A DNA stretch of 64,000 nt from Microcoleus sp. bin38.metabat.b11b12b14.051 (lineage in GTDB: Bacteria; Cyanobacteriota; Cyanobacteriia; Cyanobacteriales; Microcoleaceae): the NCBI RefSeq assembly GCF_013299165.1, contig NZ_JAAFKD010000021.1, positions 1 to 64,000 on the forward strand. The letters run 5' to 3'. Positions within the stretch are counted from its first letter, which is position 1; each line of letters opens with the position of its first letter. Both the position numbers and the translations under genes were made by a program. The notes below the pieces were generated by a model. That model was not told the DNA's origin. It ran no database searches and saw only the letters and a program-made list of their open reading frames with translations. Positions 17,218-26,577 of this stretch are shown here, piece after piece.

Positions 17218-18408
17218 CTAACCCGGACACAATGCTACCTTGGGCATTAATCTATCCAATATTTGTCCGATCGCAATTACCGTCCAATCAATATCAGCTT
17301 CGGTTGTTTCGCGTCCCAGTGTCAAGCGAATGCCACCAACGGCGTTAGTTTCGTCATATCCCATTGCCAATAATATCGGACTGGGGGTGAGTTTGCCGCT
17401 GCTACAAGCCGCACCGGAACTAATGCCAATTCCGGCTAAATTTAGCTGTCTCACCATAGTTTTGCCTGTAATTATCTCTGTGTCTCTCTTTTGGTAAGGG
17501 CGACAGGATGGGGAGACGAGGCAAAAACTGGTGTGGTGCGGCAGTCGGTAATATCGATCGCCCGTTGCGACTAAACTAGGTATGTCGGCTAATCCGTCAA
17601 AAAGTCGATCGCGCAATCCAATCAACCTAGGCGTTTCCACATCCATCTCCTGCAAAGCCAACTCCGCCGCCACTCCAAAACCCACGATTGCGGGCAGTGC
17701 TTGCGTCCCTGAACGCAGTTTCAACTCTTGTCCACCCCCGCCGAACATTGGTACTAATTCTAGTCCTGGACGCACGTACAGCGCGCCTGCACCTTGCGGC
17801 CCGTAAAGTTTGTGACTGGAGAGGGAAAGCAAGTCTACGGGGAGTTTCTGCACGTCTATGGGTAATTTGCCGGCAACTTGCACTGCATCGGTATGAAACA
17901 GAATATTGCGATCGCGCGCAATTCGCGATAATGCTTCTATTGGTTGCAGTGTACCAACTTCGCTTTGTCCGTAGATGATGGAAATTAACACTGTATGCGA
18001 TCGTAATGATGCTTGCAAATCCAAAGGATGAATTCGCCCATATTTATCGACTGGTAATCGCGTTACTTCCCATCCCAATGCTTCGAGTTGTCGCACCGGT
18101 TCTGATACGGCGGAATGCTCTACACTGGAAATAATGATATGTTGTGGCTTTGTATAAAGACGAGCAACACCCATAATTGCTAAATTGTCCGCTTCCGTGC
18201 CGCCCGAAGTAAAAATCATCGATTCCGGTAGTGCATTGATCAAGCTAGCAACCTGCATTCTAGCTAATTCTAAAGCAGTCGCGGCCCTTTGTCCCCACTC
18301 GTGCAAGCTAGAAGGATTTCCCCAATGTTGAGTCAGGGCTTTTTGCATAGCTTCAATTGCTTCTGGGCGTGTAGGTGTCGTCGCGCTATAGTCGAGGTAA
18401 ATTTGCAT
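17218..18408 (-). CDS. Cysteine desulfurase (IscS/NifS type)
   Basis: This PLP enzyme removes sulfur from cysteine for Fe-S cluster and thio-cofactor assembly. From the ATG at 18408 it is 396 residues and opens with the hallmark MQIYLDYSATTPTRPE. Visible motifs are FTSGGTEADNLAIMG (cofactor phosphate loop), SSVEHSAVSEP (PLP-stacking His), HTDAVQVAGK (Asp and Gln cofactor contacts), SLSSHKLYGPQGAGALY (PLP-binding Lys) and SSGAACSSGK (catalytic Cys loop, short form). An in-frame codon 30 bases upstream lies in tandem repeats and is an unlikely start. The stop falls in the repeats at 17218. Several paralogues usually exist in cyanobacteria, so I give no specific symbol. Confidence 0.93.
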   Translation of the reverse strand: MQIYLDYSATTPTRPEAIEAMQKALTQHWGNPSSLHEWGQRAATALELARMQVASLINALPESMIFTSGGTEADNLAIMGVARLYTKPQHIIISSVEHSAVSEPVRQLEALGWEVTRLPVDKYGRIHPLDLQASLRSHTVLISIIYGQSEVGTLQPIEALSRIARDRNILFHTDAVQVAGKLPIDVQKLPVDLLSLSSHKLYGPQGAGALYVRPGLELVPMFGGGGQELKLRSGTQALPAIVGFGVAAELALQEMDVETPRLIGLRDRLFDGLADIPSLVATGDRYYRLPHHTSFCLVSPSCRPYQKRDTEIITGKTMVRQLNLAGIGISSGAACSSGKLTPSPILLAMGYDETNAVGGIRLTLGRETTEADIDWTVIAIGQILDRLMPKVALCPG

Positions 18409-18423
18409 GATTTTAAAGAACGA

Positions 18424-18508
18424 ATAACTAATGACCAATGACTAATGACCAATGACCAATGACCAATGCCCAATGCCCAATGCCCAATGCCCAATGCCCA
18501 ATGACTAA
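18424..18508. repeat. Heptameric tandem repeats
   Basis: Tandem AATGACC heptamers change to AATGCCC within the array. The array fills the space between the start of the desulfurase gene and the end of the next gene upstream. Confidence 0.9.
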
Positions 18509-18909
18509 TGACTTCCCGGCTTACAAACGTTGTAGTCTTCGTGGGACAAAACTTTTTGTGGAATTAAGAAAGTGCCGCAATCTTCACAAAGCATTCTGTA
18601 GTTGCGTGTTACAGGAATACTCACAATCCAACGGTTGTGACGGAGACGTTTGCCACCGAAATCTCTGTAATTCTTATTTTCGCCCAAAGCTGCTATAATA
18701 GCGCGAGCTTTAGTAACTACATGGTCGGGCAGACCTCTGAGATCGATCGCATCTCTAGCAAATGATGCCTCCTTCTCTTGTTTTTTGGTTTGTTTTTCTG
18801 CCAGCAATTCCACATATTGCTGCTGCGCGATCAACTCTTGCGTGCAGCGATGGCACGCTTTACCATATCCTTTGTGACCGCAATCAAAAATTGTTTTTCT
18901 TTTAGCCAT
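18505..18909 (-). CDS. Zinc-ribbon-like conserved cyanobacterial protein
   Basis: The 134-residue protein starts MAKRKTIFDCGHKGYGKACHRCTQE. The Cys/His spacing (CGH, then CHRC) suggests a zinc-binding knuckle; a second pair, CEDC, lies near the C-terminus. The middle (HNRWIVSIPVTRNYRMLCED) loosely resembles the core strands of RelE/ParE-like proteins, but key residues cannot be confirmed. I recall it as a conserved hypothetical cyanobacterial family. It lies upstream of the cysteine desulfurase on the same strand, with heptamer repeats between. Function unknown. Confidence 0.75.
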   Translation of the reverse strand: MAKRKTIFDCGHKGYGKACHRCTQELIAQQQYVELLAEKQTKKQEKEASFARDAIDLRGLPDHVVTKARAIIAALGENKNYRDFGGKRLRHNRWIVSIPVTRNYRMLCEDCGTFLIPQKVLSHEDYNVCKPGSH

Positions 18910-19100
18910 AAAGCATCAGTATCGGGTTTGACCCACGCCCCTGAATGCTGCTACCCTACCAGTGATGCTTCCGGCATCGCGGCAGTTCTACAAGACGCAA
19001 AATCTATTCCCTTTCATAAATTTAATATGTTCTAACTTTACTTGACCGAATATCTTTGAACTCTGAATAGACCGATGACCTCAATAAAATTTAAAATTTT

Positions 19101-20762
19101 GTGAATGTACTTTATTATAATTTATCCGGTGTATGTTGTGCTGGACTGCTGGCGATCGCCCTTACGGCCTGCGGACAAGCAAAGCAGGACGTGCAGAATT
19201 TACCTCCCAGTTTGGCTCCGCTGCCTCAAGACCCCTTGTTGCAAGTATACTTCAATCAGTCCCTCACTTCGAGTTATACAGAGCCTTACCGCCAGCAAAC
19301 TAGGGCTGGAGACGATTTAGAAAAGTTAATCGCCGAGGCAGTCAAGAGTGCTGGATCGACGGTAGATGTAGCGGTTCAGGAGTTTCGGCTGCCGGGTATT
19401 GCGAGGGTTTTGGCCGATCGCGCGCGATCGGGAATTAAAGTCAGATTAATTGTCGAACATCTCTACAGTCGTCCTTGGAGCGATTATACAGCCCAGGAGT
19501 TGGCGAAATTGCCCGATCGAGAGCGCGATCGCTACACCGAATTTTTGCAACTCGCCGATACCAACAAAGACGGCAAATTAAGCCCGGAAGAAATCAAGCA
19601 AAATGATGCTTTGGTAATTGTCAAGGATGCGGGAATTCCTGTAATTGATGATACTGCTGATGGAAGTAAAGGCAGCGGTTTGATGCACCACAAATTTGTA
19701 GTAATTGATAGCAAAACAGTCATCGTAACTTCGGCTAATTTTACCACCAGCGATATCCACGGCGATTTCAAGACAGCAGCCAGTCGCGGCAATGCGAATA
19801 ATTTGCTGAAAATTGAGAGTTCTCAATTAGCGCAAATATTTACTCAAGAATTTAACATTATGTGGGGCGACGGGCCCGGAGGCAAACCGGATAGCAAGTT
19901 TGGCATCAAAAAGCCAGTTCGTTCAGTCCAAAAATTGAAAATTGGCGATGCAACTGTGGCGGTACAATTTTCGCCGACGAGTGCGACTTTACCTTGGGAA
20001 CAAAGCGTTAATAGTTTGATAAATCGAACTTTAGTAAAGGCAAAACAATCTGTTAATTTAGCACTCTTTGTATTTTCGGCGCAGCGGTTGTCAAATACCC
20101 TAGAACTTGAATCTAGGCGCGGTGTAGCGGTGCGAGCTTTGATTGACTCAAATTTCATTTATCGCCCTTACAGCGAAGGTTTAGACATGATGGGGGCCAC
20201 TTTGATGCAAGATTGCCGGTTGGAATCTGACAATCGCCCGTGGAGAAAGCCGTTGACTACGGTGGGAGTGCCACTGTTACCAATGGGCGATCGCCTGCAC
20301 CACAAATTCGGCGTGATCGACGGCAAAACAGTGATTGCAGGTTCTCACAATTGGACTGAGGCTGCAAATCACGGGAATGATGAGACGTTATTGGCGATCG
20401 ACAGCCCGGTAATTGCGGCCCATTTTGAGCGAGAGTTCGATCGGCTGTACAAAGGTGCAATCCTGGGAATTCCCGCCCGCATCAAACAGAAAATTGACGC
20501 TAGAAAAAAAGAGTGCGAATCAGTACAAGCAGCATCAAAATCTGCGAATCCTAAACCTCAAACAGCCGCTAAAAAGTTAGTTAATTTGAATACAGCAACT
20601 CAGGAAGAATTAGAAACTTTGCCCGGGGTTGGCCCGAAGTTAGCCGAAAAAATCATTGCAGCGCGAGAAAAGCAGCCTTTTGAGTCTTGGGAAGATGTCG
20701 AAAGATTGCCCGGAGTCGGAAACAAGACTGTAGACAAATGGCGCGATCGAGTAACATGGTAA
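19101..20762 (+). CDS. Phospholipase D-like lipoprotein with EF-hand and HhH domains
   Basis: The 553-residue protein has a lipoprotein signal (ALTAC, Cys at about residue 24), so it is probably attached to a membrane and faces outward. Two phospholipase D-type domains carry the HxK motifs HHKFVVID (His196, Lys198) and HHKFGVIDGKT (His400, Lys402), each followed by the SANFT or SHNWT Asn motif. An EF-hand-like loop, DTNKDGKLSPEE, is inserted in the first domain at about 153-164. The C-terminus (about 493-550) is a ComEA-type double helix-hairpin-helix (NLNTATQEELETLPGVGPKLAEKI, LPGVGNKTVDKW). The mix suggests an extracytoplasmic nuclease or phosphodiesterase that binds DNA and may sense calcium. 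The start is a GTG at 19101 with no in-frame ATG before the signal peptide. Confidence 0.88.
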   Translation: MNVLYYNLSGVCCAGLLAIALTACGQAKQDVQNLPPSLAPLPQDPLLQVYFNQSLTSSYTEPYRQQTRAGDDLEKLIAEAVKSAGSTVDVAVQEFRLPGIARVLADRARSGIKVRLIVEHLYSRPWSDYTAQELAKLPDRERDRYTEFLQLADTNKDGKLSPEEIKQNDALVIVKDAGIPVIDDTADGSKGSGLMHHKFVVIDSKTVIVTSANFTTSDIHGDFKTAASRGNANNLLKIESSQLAQIFTQEFNIMWGDGPGGKPDSKFGIKKPVRSVQKLKIGDATVAVQFSPTSATLPWEQSVNSLINRTLVKAKQSVNLALFVFSAQRLSNTLELESRRGVAVRALIDSNFIYRPYSEGLDMMGATLMQDCRLESDNRPWRKPLTTVGVPLLPMGDRLHHKFGVIDGKTVIAGSHNWTEAANHGNDETLLAIDSPVIAAHFEREFDRLYKGAILGIPARIKQKIDARKKECESVQAASKSANPKPQTAAKKLVNLNTATQEELETLPGVGPKLAEKIIAAREKQPFESWEDVERLPGVGNKTVDKWRDRVTW

Positions 20763-21252
20763 TTAGGTTCGTAATTAGGTTCGTAGTGAGGACTTCAGTC
20801 CTTCTTCTTTCATTCGTAATTAGGTTCGTAGTGAGGACTTCAGTCCTTCTTCTTTCGTTCGTAGTGAGGACTTCAGTCCTTCCTTCCCAAGGTTCGTAGT
20901 AAGGACTTCAGTCCTTTTTTTAGCAAATCAGCAGCAAGGCTTTTCGTCCTCACTAAGTAGATGAGTGCAAAAAAACATAAGTTGTCATTGCGAGCGAAAC
21001 GAAGTGAAGCGAAGCAATCGCAGCGGTTGCGATTCCTTTACCTTTTGTTACATACTTTGGTTTATTTGCACCTACCTACTTACAAACATATTTTATGCGG
21101 ACTAAAGTCCTCACTACAAACCTGCAAGGCTTTTAGTCCTCACTACAAACATATTTTATGCGGACTAAAGTCCTCACTACAAACCTGCAAGGCTTTTCGT
21201 CCTCACTACAAACATATTTTATGCGGACTAAAGTCCTCACTACAAACCTGGT
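20763..21252. repeat. Cluster of TTCGTAGTGAGGACTTCAGTCC repeats
   Basis: At least four copies of TTCGTAGTGAGGACTTCAGT lie at 20767-20915. At least three copies of the related unit ATGCGGACTAAAGTCCTCAC, then TACAAACCTG, lie at 21090-21250 in the other orientation. No gene is present; the plus-strand frame across the second cluster is a repeat artefact. Other copies occur near 31266-31376, 49843-49873, 53689-53964 and 62207-62266. Confidence 0.9.
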
Positions 21253-22344
21253 TTAAGTAATGGGGTGAAAATAAAATGCTGCGGCCAACACAATGTATGT
21301 TGCTAAAAGCAGCACTCCTTCCAGCCAATTAGAGCGCCCATCGAGACTAATAAGATTAGCAATTGTCACCGCAATCGCAACTGCAACCACTTCAAACGGA
21401 TTAAAGTTCAAATCCATCGGCTGATGAATCACAATACCGATAATCACCAACACTGGCGCTACCAACAAAGCAACTAACAAACTCGAACCCATCGCCACAG
21501 AAACCGACAAATCCATATTGTTTTTTAGTGCAACTCCCACCGCCGTTACGTATTCCGCCGCGCCACCCACAATCGGCAACAGAATTACGCCTGTAAACAA
21601 TGGCGTCAATCCCAATCCTTTGGTAGTTTCTTCGACAACACCCACGAAAATTTCTGATTCAAAAGCAACTGCCACTGTTGAAGCAACTAGCACACCTAGC
21701 CACAGCCACAAATTCGGTTTGTGTGCAGTAGATTCATCGGTATTTTCAGCATCTTCTAACTCTAGTATGCCAACTTCGTAAAGATAGCTGTGAGTTTTTA
21801 AGGAAAATAGCAGTGTTAGGGCGTAAACTGCAATTAGGACGATCGCAGTTATTAACGAAAGATTCTGAATGGCTGAGGGTTCGACTCCATTTGATGTGTA
21901 AATTACCATTGTTGGCAGCAGAATCGCAATCACTGCCAGAGTCATGGTGGAACCGTTGACTCGCGCGATAATTGGCTTGAATTCTTGTTCTTTGTAGCGG
22001 ATTCCTCCTAGCAACATGGAAAATCCCATGACTAAGAGTAAGTTGCTGATAATTGTGCCGGTGATGCTGGCTTTCACAATGTCAATTAAGCCCGCTTTGA
22101 GAGCAACTATGGCGATAATTAATTCCGTAGCATTGCCGAAGACTGCATTTAATAACCCGCCGATGGATGGCCCTGTGACGATCGCCACTTCTTCTGTCGC
22201 TGTGCTCAACCAAATCGCCAGAGGTATAATGCCTAAGGCGGATGTGATGAAAACTGTGAGGGATCCCCAGTGCAAATGCTCGGCGGCGATGGAAATGGGG
22301 ATAAAAATTAGCAGCGCTATGGAAAGAATTTTTTTGATTGACAT
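21253..22344 (-). CDS. Calcium/proton exchanger (CaCA superfamily, CAX type)
   Basis: This is an integral membrane antiporter that exports Ca2+ in exchange for protons. From the ATG at 22344 it is 363 residues with about eleven hydrophobic segments, the CAX size. The two conserved repeats are visible: GNATELIIAIVALKAG in the first half and GGAAEYVTAVGVALKN in the second, with the acidic ion-binding Glu in each. An acidic loop (ELEDAENTDEST) separates the halves. A start 54 bases upstream is possible but adds a non-conserved leader. The 3' end borders the repeat cluster. Confidence 0.93.
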   Translation of the reverse strand: MSIKKILSIALLIFIPISIAAEHLHWGSLTVFITSALGIIPLAIWLSTATEEVAIVTGPSIGGLLNAVFGNATELIIAIVALKAGLIDIVKASITGTIISNLLLVMGFSMLLGGIRYKEQEFKPIIARVNGSTMTLAVIAILLPTMVIYTSNGVEPSAIQNLSLITAIVLIAVYALTLLFSLKTHSYLYEVGILELEDAENTDESTAHKPNLWLWLGVLVASTVAVAFESEIFVGVVEETTKGLGLTPLFTGVILLPIVGGAAEYVTAVGVALKNNMDLSVSVAMGSSLLVALLVAPVLVIIGIVIHQPMDLNFNPFEVVAVAIAVTIANLISLDGRSNWLEGVLLLATYIVLAAAFYFHPIT

Positions 22345-22572
22345 AGGGACTCGGATGGTGTAATCAAGGTAAGGTCGAGTTGTCAGGGCGATCGCCAATT
22401 TGATTTTACATCAATACGCTTGGCCTCAGAAGACCGGGCGCTTAAAATCGCGTCTATACAAACACTCACGCACCTCCGTGGGTTGAAGACAAGACGATTA
22501 AAATTACGCGATATTCTTTACACCTATCGGAGTGGACGAAAGTTTTTATAGACACGGTTTCAACCGTACATC

Positions 22573-23031
22573 CTATCTGAGAAACAGTGCACCATCATTG
22601 CGAATGCTTAGGGATCTTTTATCCAAATCTAAATCAGTTGTCTCGTCTAATCTTACTTCCACTGTTCCTTCACCAACAGGTTTCAAGCTCGCTTTCAATA
22701 ATGCACCATCTTGTCGCCTAAATACAATTGAGGCAGGTAGTGTCAGTGCTTGCAGCGAGACTGTTGAATTTTCGGCTAAGCTGCGACGGTTAGTTTGTCC
22801 CACTACTTGATAATATAGTCGATCGTTCGTTTTATTCGTTAATCTCACATTGGCTTTGCCATTAACGGGAACCATCTTACCGTCTGGAACTCTTTCTGGT
22901 TCGTTAGTTTGGGCAATTTCGCCAGCCAAACTCGCATTCTGGGTAAAAGGTAAAAAGCTGCTACCTGCTACGGCTAAGGTGACAGCCAGTAGGCTTGCTA
23001 TCCAGGTTTTGTCGATCGCTAGTTTGGACAT
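22573..23031 (-). CDS. Secreted protein of unknown function
   Basis: From the ATG at 23031 the protein is 152 residues with a signal peptide (SLLAVTLAVAGSSFLPFTQNASLAG). The mature part appears beta-rich (VRLTNKTNDRLYYQVVGQTNRRSLAENSTVSLQALTLPASIVFRR, then DGALLKASLKPVGEGTVEVRL) with no catalytic motif. I do not recognise the family. The 332 bases upstream (23032-23363) hold no other gene. Confidence 0.7.
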   Translation of the reverse strand: MSKLAIDKTWIASLLAVTLAVAGSSFLPFTQNASLAGEIAQTNEPERVPDGKMVPVNGKANVRLTNKTNDRLYYQVVGQTNRRSLAENSTVSLQALTLPASIVFRRQDGALLKASLKPVGEGTVEVRLDETTDLDLDKRSLSIRNDGALFLR

Positions 23032-23363
23032 TATTTTGTTGGATGATGTGAGATGTTTCTGACTTAAAATCACTAATGAAACGCAGAAAGAATAAATAAT
23101 ACGATTATCAAAAATATTGCCACATAAAAATTAGAGGCGATCGCCTGTAGGGAAACGGCAATGCCGTGTCCGGCGGGGAGTTATGCTACAGACGGATAAT
23201 TTGTATATAAGTAATCACTGTAGCAAGACTTTTTCACATTTGTCTAATCATGAAAAATCAAAAAATAAGGAAGGAAGGAAGAAGGAATAAATAAGATTTT
23301 TCTCATTTCCCTATCTCCTGCTCCTTCCTTGTGCCATTGTCTCCCACTCGCTTCTAGCAACAG

Positions 23364-23987
23364 CTATTCAACCCAACGCACGCGCACAAAATGAGCTTCC
23401 CGTCCCCAAAAGTCGTGACTGACAGAAATATCAACAATACTCAAATTAAACGGAATAGCAGTTGTCACGTAGCGCTGGGCCAGAGCCCCCAGATCGGGAG
23501 CTAACTGAGCTGCTGTCGCCGCTGCGGCACCCAAGCCCAAAAGTTGCAGGATCGGCCCCTTAGGCAGAGCTAAATTGATGCCGACAGCAAGACCAGCAGT
23601 CAGCAGCATTGCCACCGACAAATTGGTGCCGCAGCGGGGATGTACGGCTAAATCCCACTCTCCGCTGGCAATCCGCTGCAATGCCAACTCGACTGCATGG
23701 CGCAACTGTGTAATGTTGACGCGGCCGTACAGATAAAATCCTTGGTCTGTGGACATCCCGCCCAATAACTGATTGTCGGCTCTTGCTGTCGGCGTACCGC
23801 CTGATTGGCTGAGTACCCAAACCGTAGCGTGTTCCAACGCATGAACTTGGCGCAAAGTCAAGATTTCCTTCAAACCGGGAACAAAATCGAGTTGTCGCAA
23901 CAAGTCAGCATCTTGATGACGCTGCGGGGCAAAGTCAAAAGGAAATTCGCTGGCGCGCGAAGAACTCGAAGCAGCATTGGTCGTCAT
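23364..23987 (-). CDS. DUF6391 family membrane protein
   Basis: From the ATG at 23987 the protein is 207 residues. The conserved core HALEHATVWVLSQ, then GGMSTDQGFYLYG, and HPRCGTNLSVAMLL fits the cyanobacterial DUF6391 family as I recall it. A hydrophobic stretch (about 130-175: TNLSVAMLLTAGLAVGINLAL and ILQLLGLGAAAATAA) probably forms two membrane helices. Conserved His and Cys residues in HALEHAT and HPRCG could bind a metal, but no function is known. It lies just downstream of the MORN gene on the same strand. Confidence 0.7.
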   Translation of the reverse strand: MTTNAASSSSRASEFPFDFAPQRHQDADLLRQLDFVPGLKEILTLRQVHALEHATVWVLSQSGGTPTARADNQLLGGMSTDQGFYLYGRVNITQLRHAVELALQRIASGEWDLAVHPRCGTNLSVAMLLTAGLAVGINLALPKGPILQLLGLGAAAATAAQLAPDLGALAQRYVTTAIPFNLSIVDISVSHDFWGREAHFVRVRWVE

Positions 23988-24035
23988 GTCAAAACGCCTC
24001 CACAAATGTCAGATTTTAAATTTTAGAGGTTAGAT

Positions 24036-24821
24036 TCACGGTTGAACGCGTTTGCCTGCGCGAAACTCTCCAGAAAACCGTCTGCCTTTAGCATCTGTAA
24101 TTATGCCTCTGCCGTGGGGCAGTCCCTTACGCAATTCGCCTTCGTAGCGAATGCCGTTGGGGAAGCTGCAATTACCTTTGCCGTCTAGCTTTTCATTGAA
24201 AAACTGACCGTCGCAGCGCGTGCCGTCCGATCGGGTAAAAACTCCTCGACCAAACGGGTTTCCTGCGAAAAACTGTCCGGCGTAGCGATCGCCGCTAGCA
24301 AAGATAAATTGTCCTTGACCGTGCGGCTGGCTGCTAGAAGCCCCACCGCCAACTTGTTGAACAATTTCAAATGTTCCCCTGTAGCGATCGCCCGTAGCAA
24401 AAATAGCTTCTCCCCTAACGATCAGACCGTTGCGGAACTCTCCCACCATGCGGTCATCGTTGGCGAACAAGAATGTGCCTTGACCGTTGGGCACGCCGTT
24501 ACGAAACTCTCCTTCGTAGCGATCGCCCTTGGAGTATACGTATACTCCTTGTCCCTGAGGTCGGCCGTTAACGAAATTTCCTTCATAATTGTCGCCATTC
24601 TCGTAGTTGCATCTGACTCGACCGTTGGGCGGAGAGCCTTCACAAGCTGGAGGGCGCTTTTGTTCTGCTGCTGGGGCCGCCAGTGACGACTGAGTGTTGG
24701 CAGCCAGACAGAGGCATCCTACCCCCGAACTAACCAACATCAAGATTCCGAATTTTTTAATTGAGCGAAGCATGACGGTTCTCAATTTTCTTTCTAAGGA
24801 TTGAGCTAAATTTTGCATCAA
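24036..24821 (-). CDS. Exported MORN-repeat protein
   Basis: The 261-residue protein has a signal-type hydrophobic segment (GILMLVSSGVGCLCLAANTQ), possibly a lipoprotein, then about seven MORN repeats of pattern GDRYEGEFRNGVPNGQGTF from about residue 65 to the end. MORN repeats form elongated beta-sheet scaffolds and in bacteria are usually envelope associated. Its start overlaps the stop of the upstream proline-rich gene by 4 bases, a translational-coupling arrangement. A second in-frame ATG (residue 17) would give a tighter signal peptide and is a reasonable alternative start. Confidence 0.85.
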   Translation of the reverse strand: MMQNLAQSLERKLRTVMLRSIKKFGILMLVSSGVGCLCLAANTQSSLAAPAAEQKRPPACEGSPPNGRVRCNYENGDNYEGNFVNGRPQGQGVYVYSKGDRYEGEFRNGVPNGQGTFLFANDDRMVGEFRNGLIVRGEAIFATGDRYRGTFEIVQQVGGGASSSQPHGQGQFIFASGDRYAGQFFAGNPFGRGVFTRSDGTRCDGQFFNEKLDGKGNCSFPNGIRYEGELRKGLPHGRGIITDAKGRRFSGEFRAGKRVQP

Positions 24822-26353
24822 ATTGGGTTCTGGGCAACTCGGGGAGATTTTTCTCCCACCATTTTAGAAACCTCTACACCGTTTTCTTCTAGAACCACAA
24901 CCGGGTCGGCTCCTGATTTGAAATCAACCCGTTTGATCAGCACCTGCCCGCTGGCAATCCGCTGTCCTACCTTGATATACCGACTTGTTGGCTCGTTGGG
25001 TGCTTTCACAATTACCAGTATGTCATTACCAACTCGGACTACGCCACTAACTTCAACTCCTTTGGCATTGTCTGTCGAAGGGGGTGGTGGTGGCGGCGCT
25101 GGGGGTGGTGGTGGGTTCGGATCTTGCCAGGAGGGCGGGGCCGTTAATTCTGGCAGCTTGGGCAGGCCGGGCAGTTCCCTGGTGGCGATGTTGGGAATTG
25201 TGGGAGGTTTGGGGGGGCCGGGGGGGCGTGCCGCTGTCGGTGATGGGCGTGCCGCTGTCGCTGATGGGCGTGCCGCTGTCGCTGATGGGCGTGCCGCTGT
25301 CGCTGATGGGCTGGCTGTGGTGCCTTTGGGGAAGCCCGGTATAGAGGGAACTCCCGGTATAGATGATGCCGGAGCTCCAGCGACAGTTGGGGAGCCGGCA
25401 GGTCTAGCTCCCGGGCGCCCTCGTCGGGCTGGTTGGCCTGGGGTGGCGCCTGTTGGGAAACCCGGTACAGAGGGCACTCCAGGTATTGATGCGGGAGAGC
25501 CTCCGACAGTTGGGGAGCCGGCAGGTCTGGCTCCCGGGCGTGCCGGTCTCGTGCCGGAGCCTGGGGCTGCGCCTGTTGTGATGCCCGGTAGAGAAGGCAG
25601 TCCGGGTATTGAGGCCGGAACTCCTGCGATGTCTGGGGAGCCGGCTGGTCTGGATCCGGGGCGTCCTGGTCTGGATCCGGGGCGTCCGGGGGCTGCCTGA
25701 GGACGCGCTGAAATTGGTGGCCGCCATTGGGGGGGTATGGAGGTTAACGGCAAATTGGGCAGGCTCGATACCTGCGCTGGGCTTTGGGGTTTGGGAAGTT
25801 CGGCAATTGTGATGCCGCCAGGGCCCCTTCTCGGTCGCGGTACTGGCGTCCACTGAGGCGGGTTTTTTTCGTCCGGTAGCTTGGGCAGATTTGGCACCTG
25901 TCGGACTGGCAGGTTGGGGAGTTCGCTGCCGGCCCCGCTGCCGTCTGTTCTGAGGGGTTGAGGGGGAAGGACTGAGAATGGGTCGCTGGCTTTGCCGGGG
26001 ATCGCGGTCTGTGGAATTGCCGCCGCGCCGTTTGAAGGAGATCCCGCTGATGTCTTTTTGGCCTCGATGTCTGTTTGAGCTTGTCTGGCGCGTTCGTCGG
26101 GGTTTGTCGATCGGATTAAGCCGGGAGGCTGGGCCGCTACTACCGGGGAGGGGAATGTTTGAGCTGCCGGAGTGGGACTGGCCGCGGCTCCTGGAGTTCC
26201 GGGAGCTGCGGCGCCCGGTGATGCTGATGTTGTACCGGGACTGATACTAGGAGTGGGAGTGGGACTGGCCGTGTCGCCGCCCCCGTCCCCGCCGCATCCC
26301 CCGATCGAGAAAGCCAGGATTCCTATAGTTGCAAAATATAAAAATTTACGCAT
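24818..26353 (-). CDS. Proline-rich lipoprotein with PilP/GspC-like C-terminal domain
   Basis: The 511-residue protein has a lipobox (IGGC, Cys20) and a very long low-complexity middle (about 25-410) rich in Pro, Ala, Gly, Arg and Ser. The middle includes tandem units of about 35-40 residues (RPGARPAGSPTVGG, then PASIPGVPSVPGF) and four SATAARP units. Residues about 430-500 form a compact domain (VEVSGVVRVGNDILVIVKAP, then YIKVGQRIASGQVLIKRVDF) that resembles the PilP/GspC periplasmic domain of type IV pilus and type II secretion systems. It overlaps the MORN gene by 4 bases and likely forms an operon with it. GC content is higher than in its neighbours, and long opposite-strand frames result from it. 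Confidence 0.8.
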   Translation of the reverse strand: MRKFLYFATIGILAFSIGGCGGDGGGDTASPTPTPSISPGTTSASPGAAAPGTPGAAASPTPAAQTFPSPVVAAQPPGLIRSTNPDERARQAQTDIEAKKTSAGSPSNGAAAIPQTAIPGKASDPFSVLPPQPLRTDGSGAGSELPNLPVRQVPNLPKLPDEKNPPQWTPVPRPRRGPGGITIAELPKPQSPAQVSSLPNLPLTSIPPQWRPPISARPQAAPGRPGSRPGRPGSRPAGSPDIAGVPASIPGLPSLPGITTGAAPGSGTRPARPGARPAGSPTVGGSPASIPGVPSVPGFPTGATPGQPARRGRPGARPAGSPTVAGAPASSIPGVPSIPGFPKGTTASPSATAARPSATAARPSATAARPSPTAARPPGPPKPPTIPNIATRELPGLPKLPELTAPPSWQDPNPPPPPAPPPPPPSTDNAKGVEVSGVVRVGNDILVIVKAPNEPTSRYIKVGQRIASGQVLIKRVDFKSGADPVVVLEENGVEVSKMVGEKSPRVAQNPI

Positions 26354-26577
26354 TGCCGATCGTCCCCAAACGCCTGACTTTTAATTGATCGAAATGGCAA
26401 TTGCAGTTGCTATTTGCCGTTTTTCAGTTTTACCACTGTTTGATGGTATGCGATCGCTTTTAAATTGCCAAGTTTTCCCGAGGTTCTGATGTTGGAGCCG
26501 AGGCTGGGTTTTCGGGAGCAGGTTAGGATATCAAGGGCAGTGGTTGTTCAAAATATTGAATCAATAAGGGTATTGTT

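Noticed and set aside
20961..21260. Plus-strand frame across the TTCGTAGTGAGG-type repeat cluster
   Set aside because: Repeat-derived sequence with no protein-like features.
24813..25700. Long plus-strand open frame (295 codons) opposite the proline-rich lipoprotein gene
   Set aside because: It is the antisense of a biased Pro/Ala/Gly/Arg coding region, with Gly/Val-rich translation and no ribosome-binding site; the minus-strand reading has a lipobox and a folded C-terminal domain.
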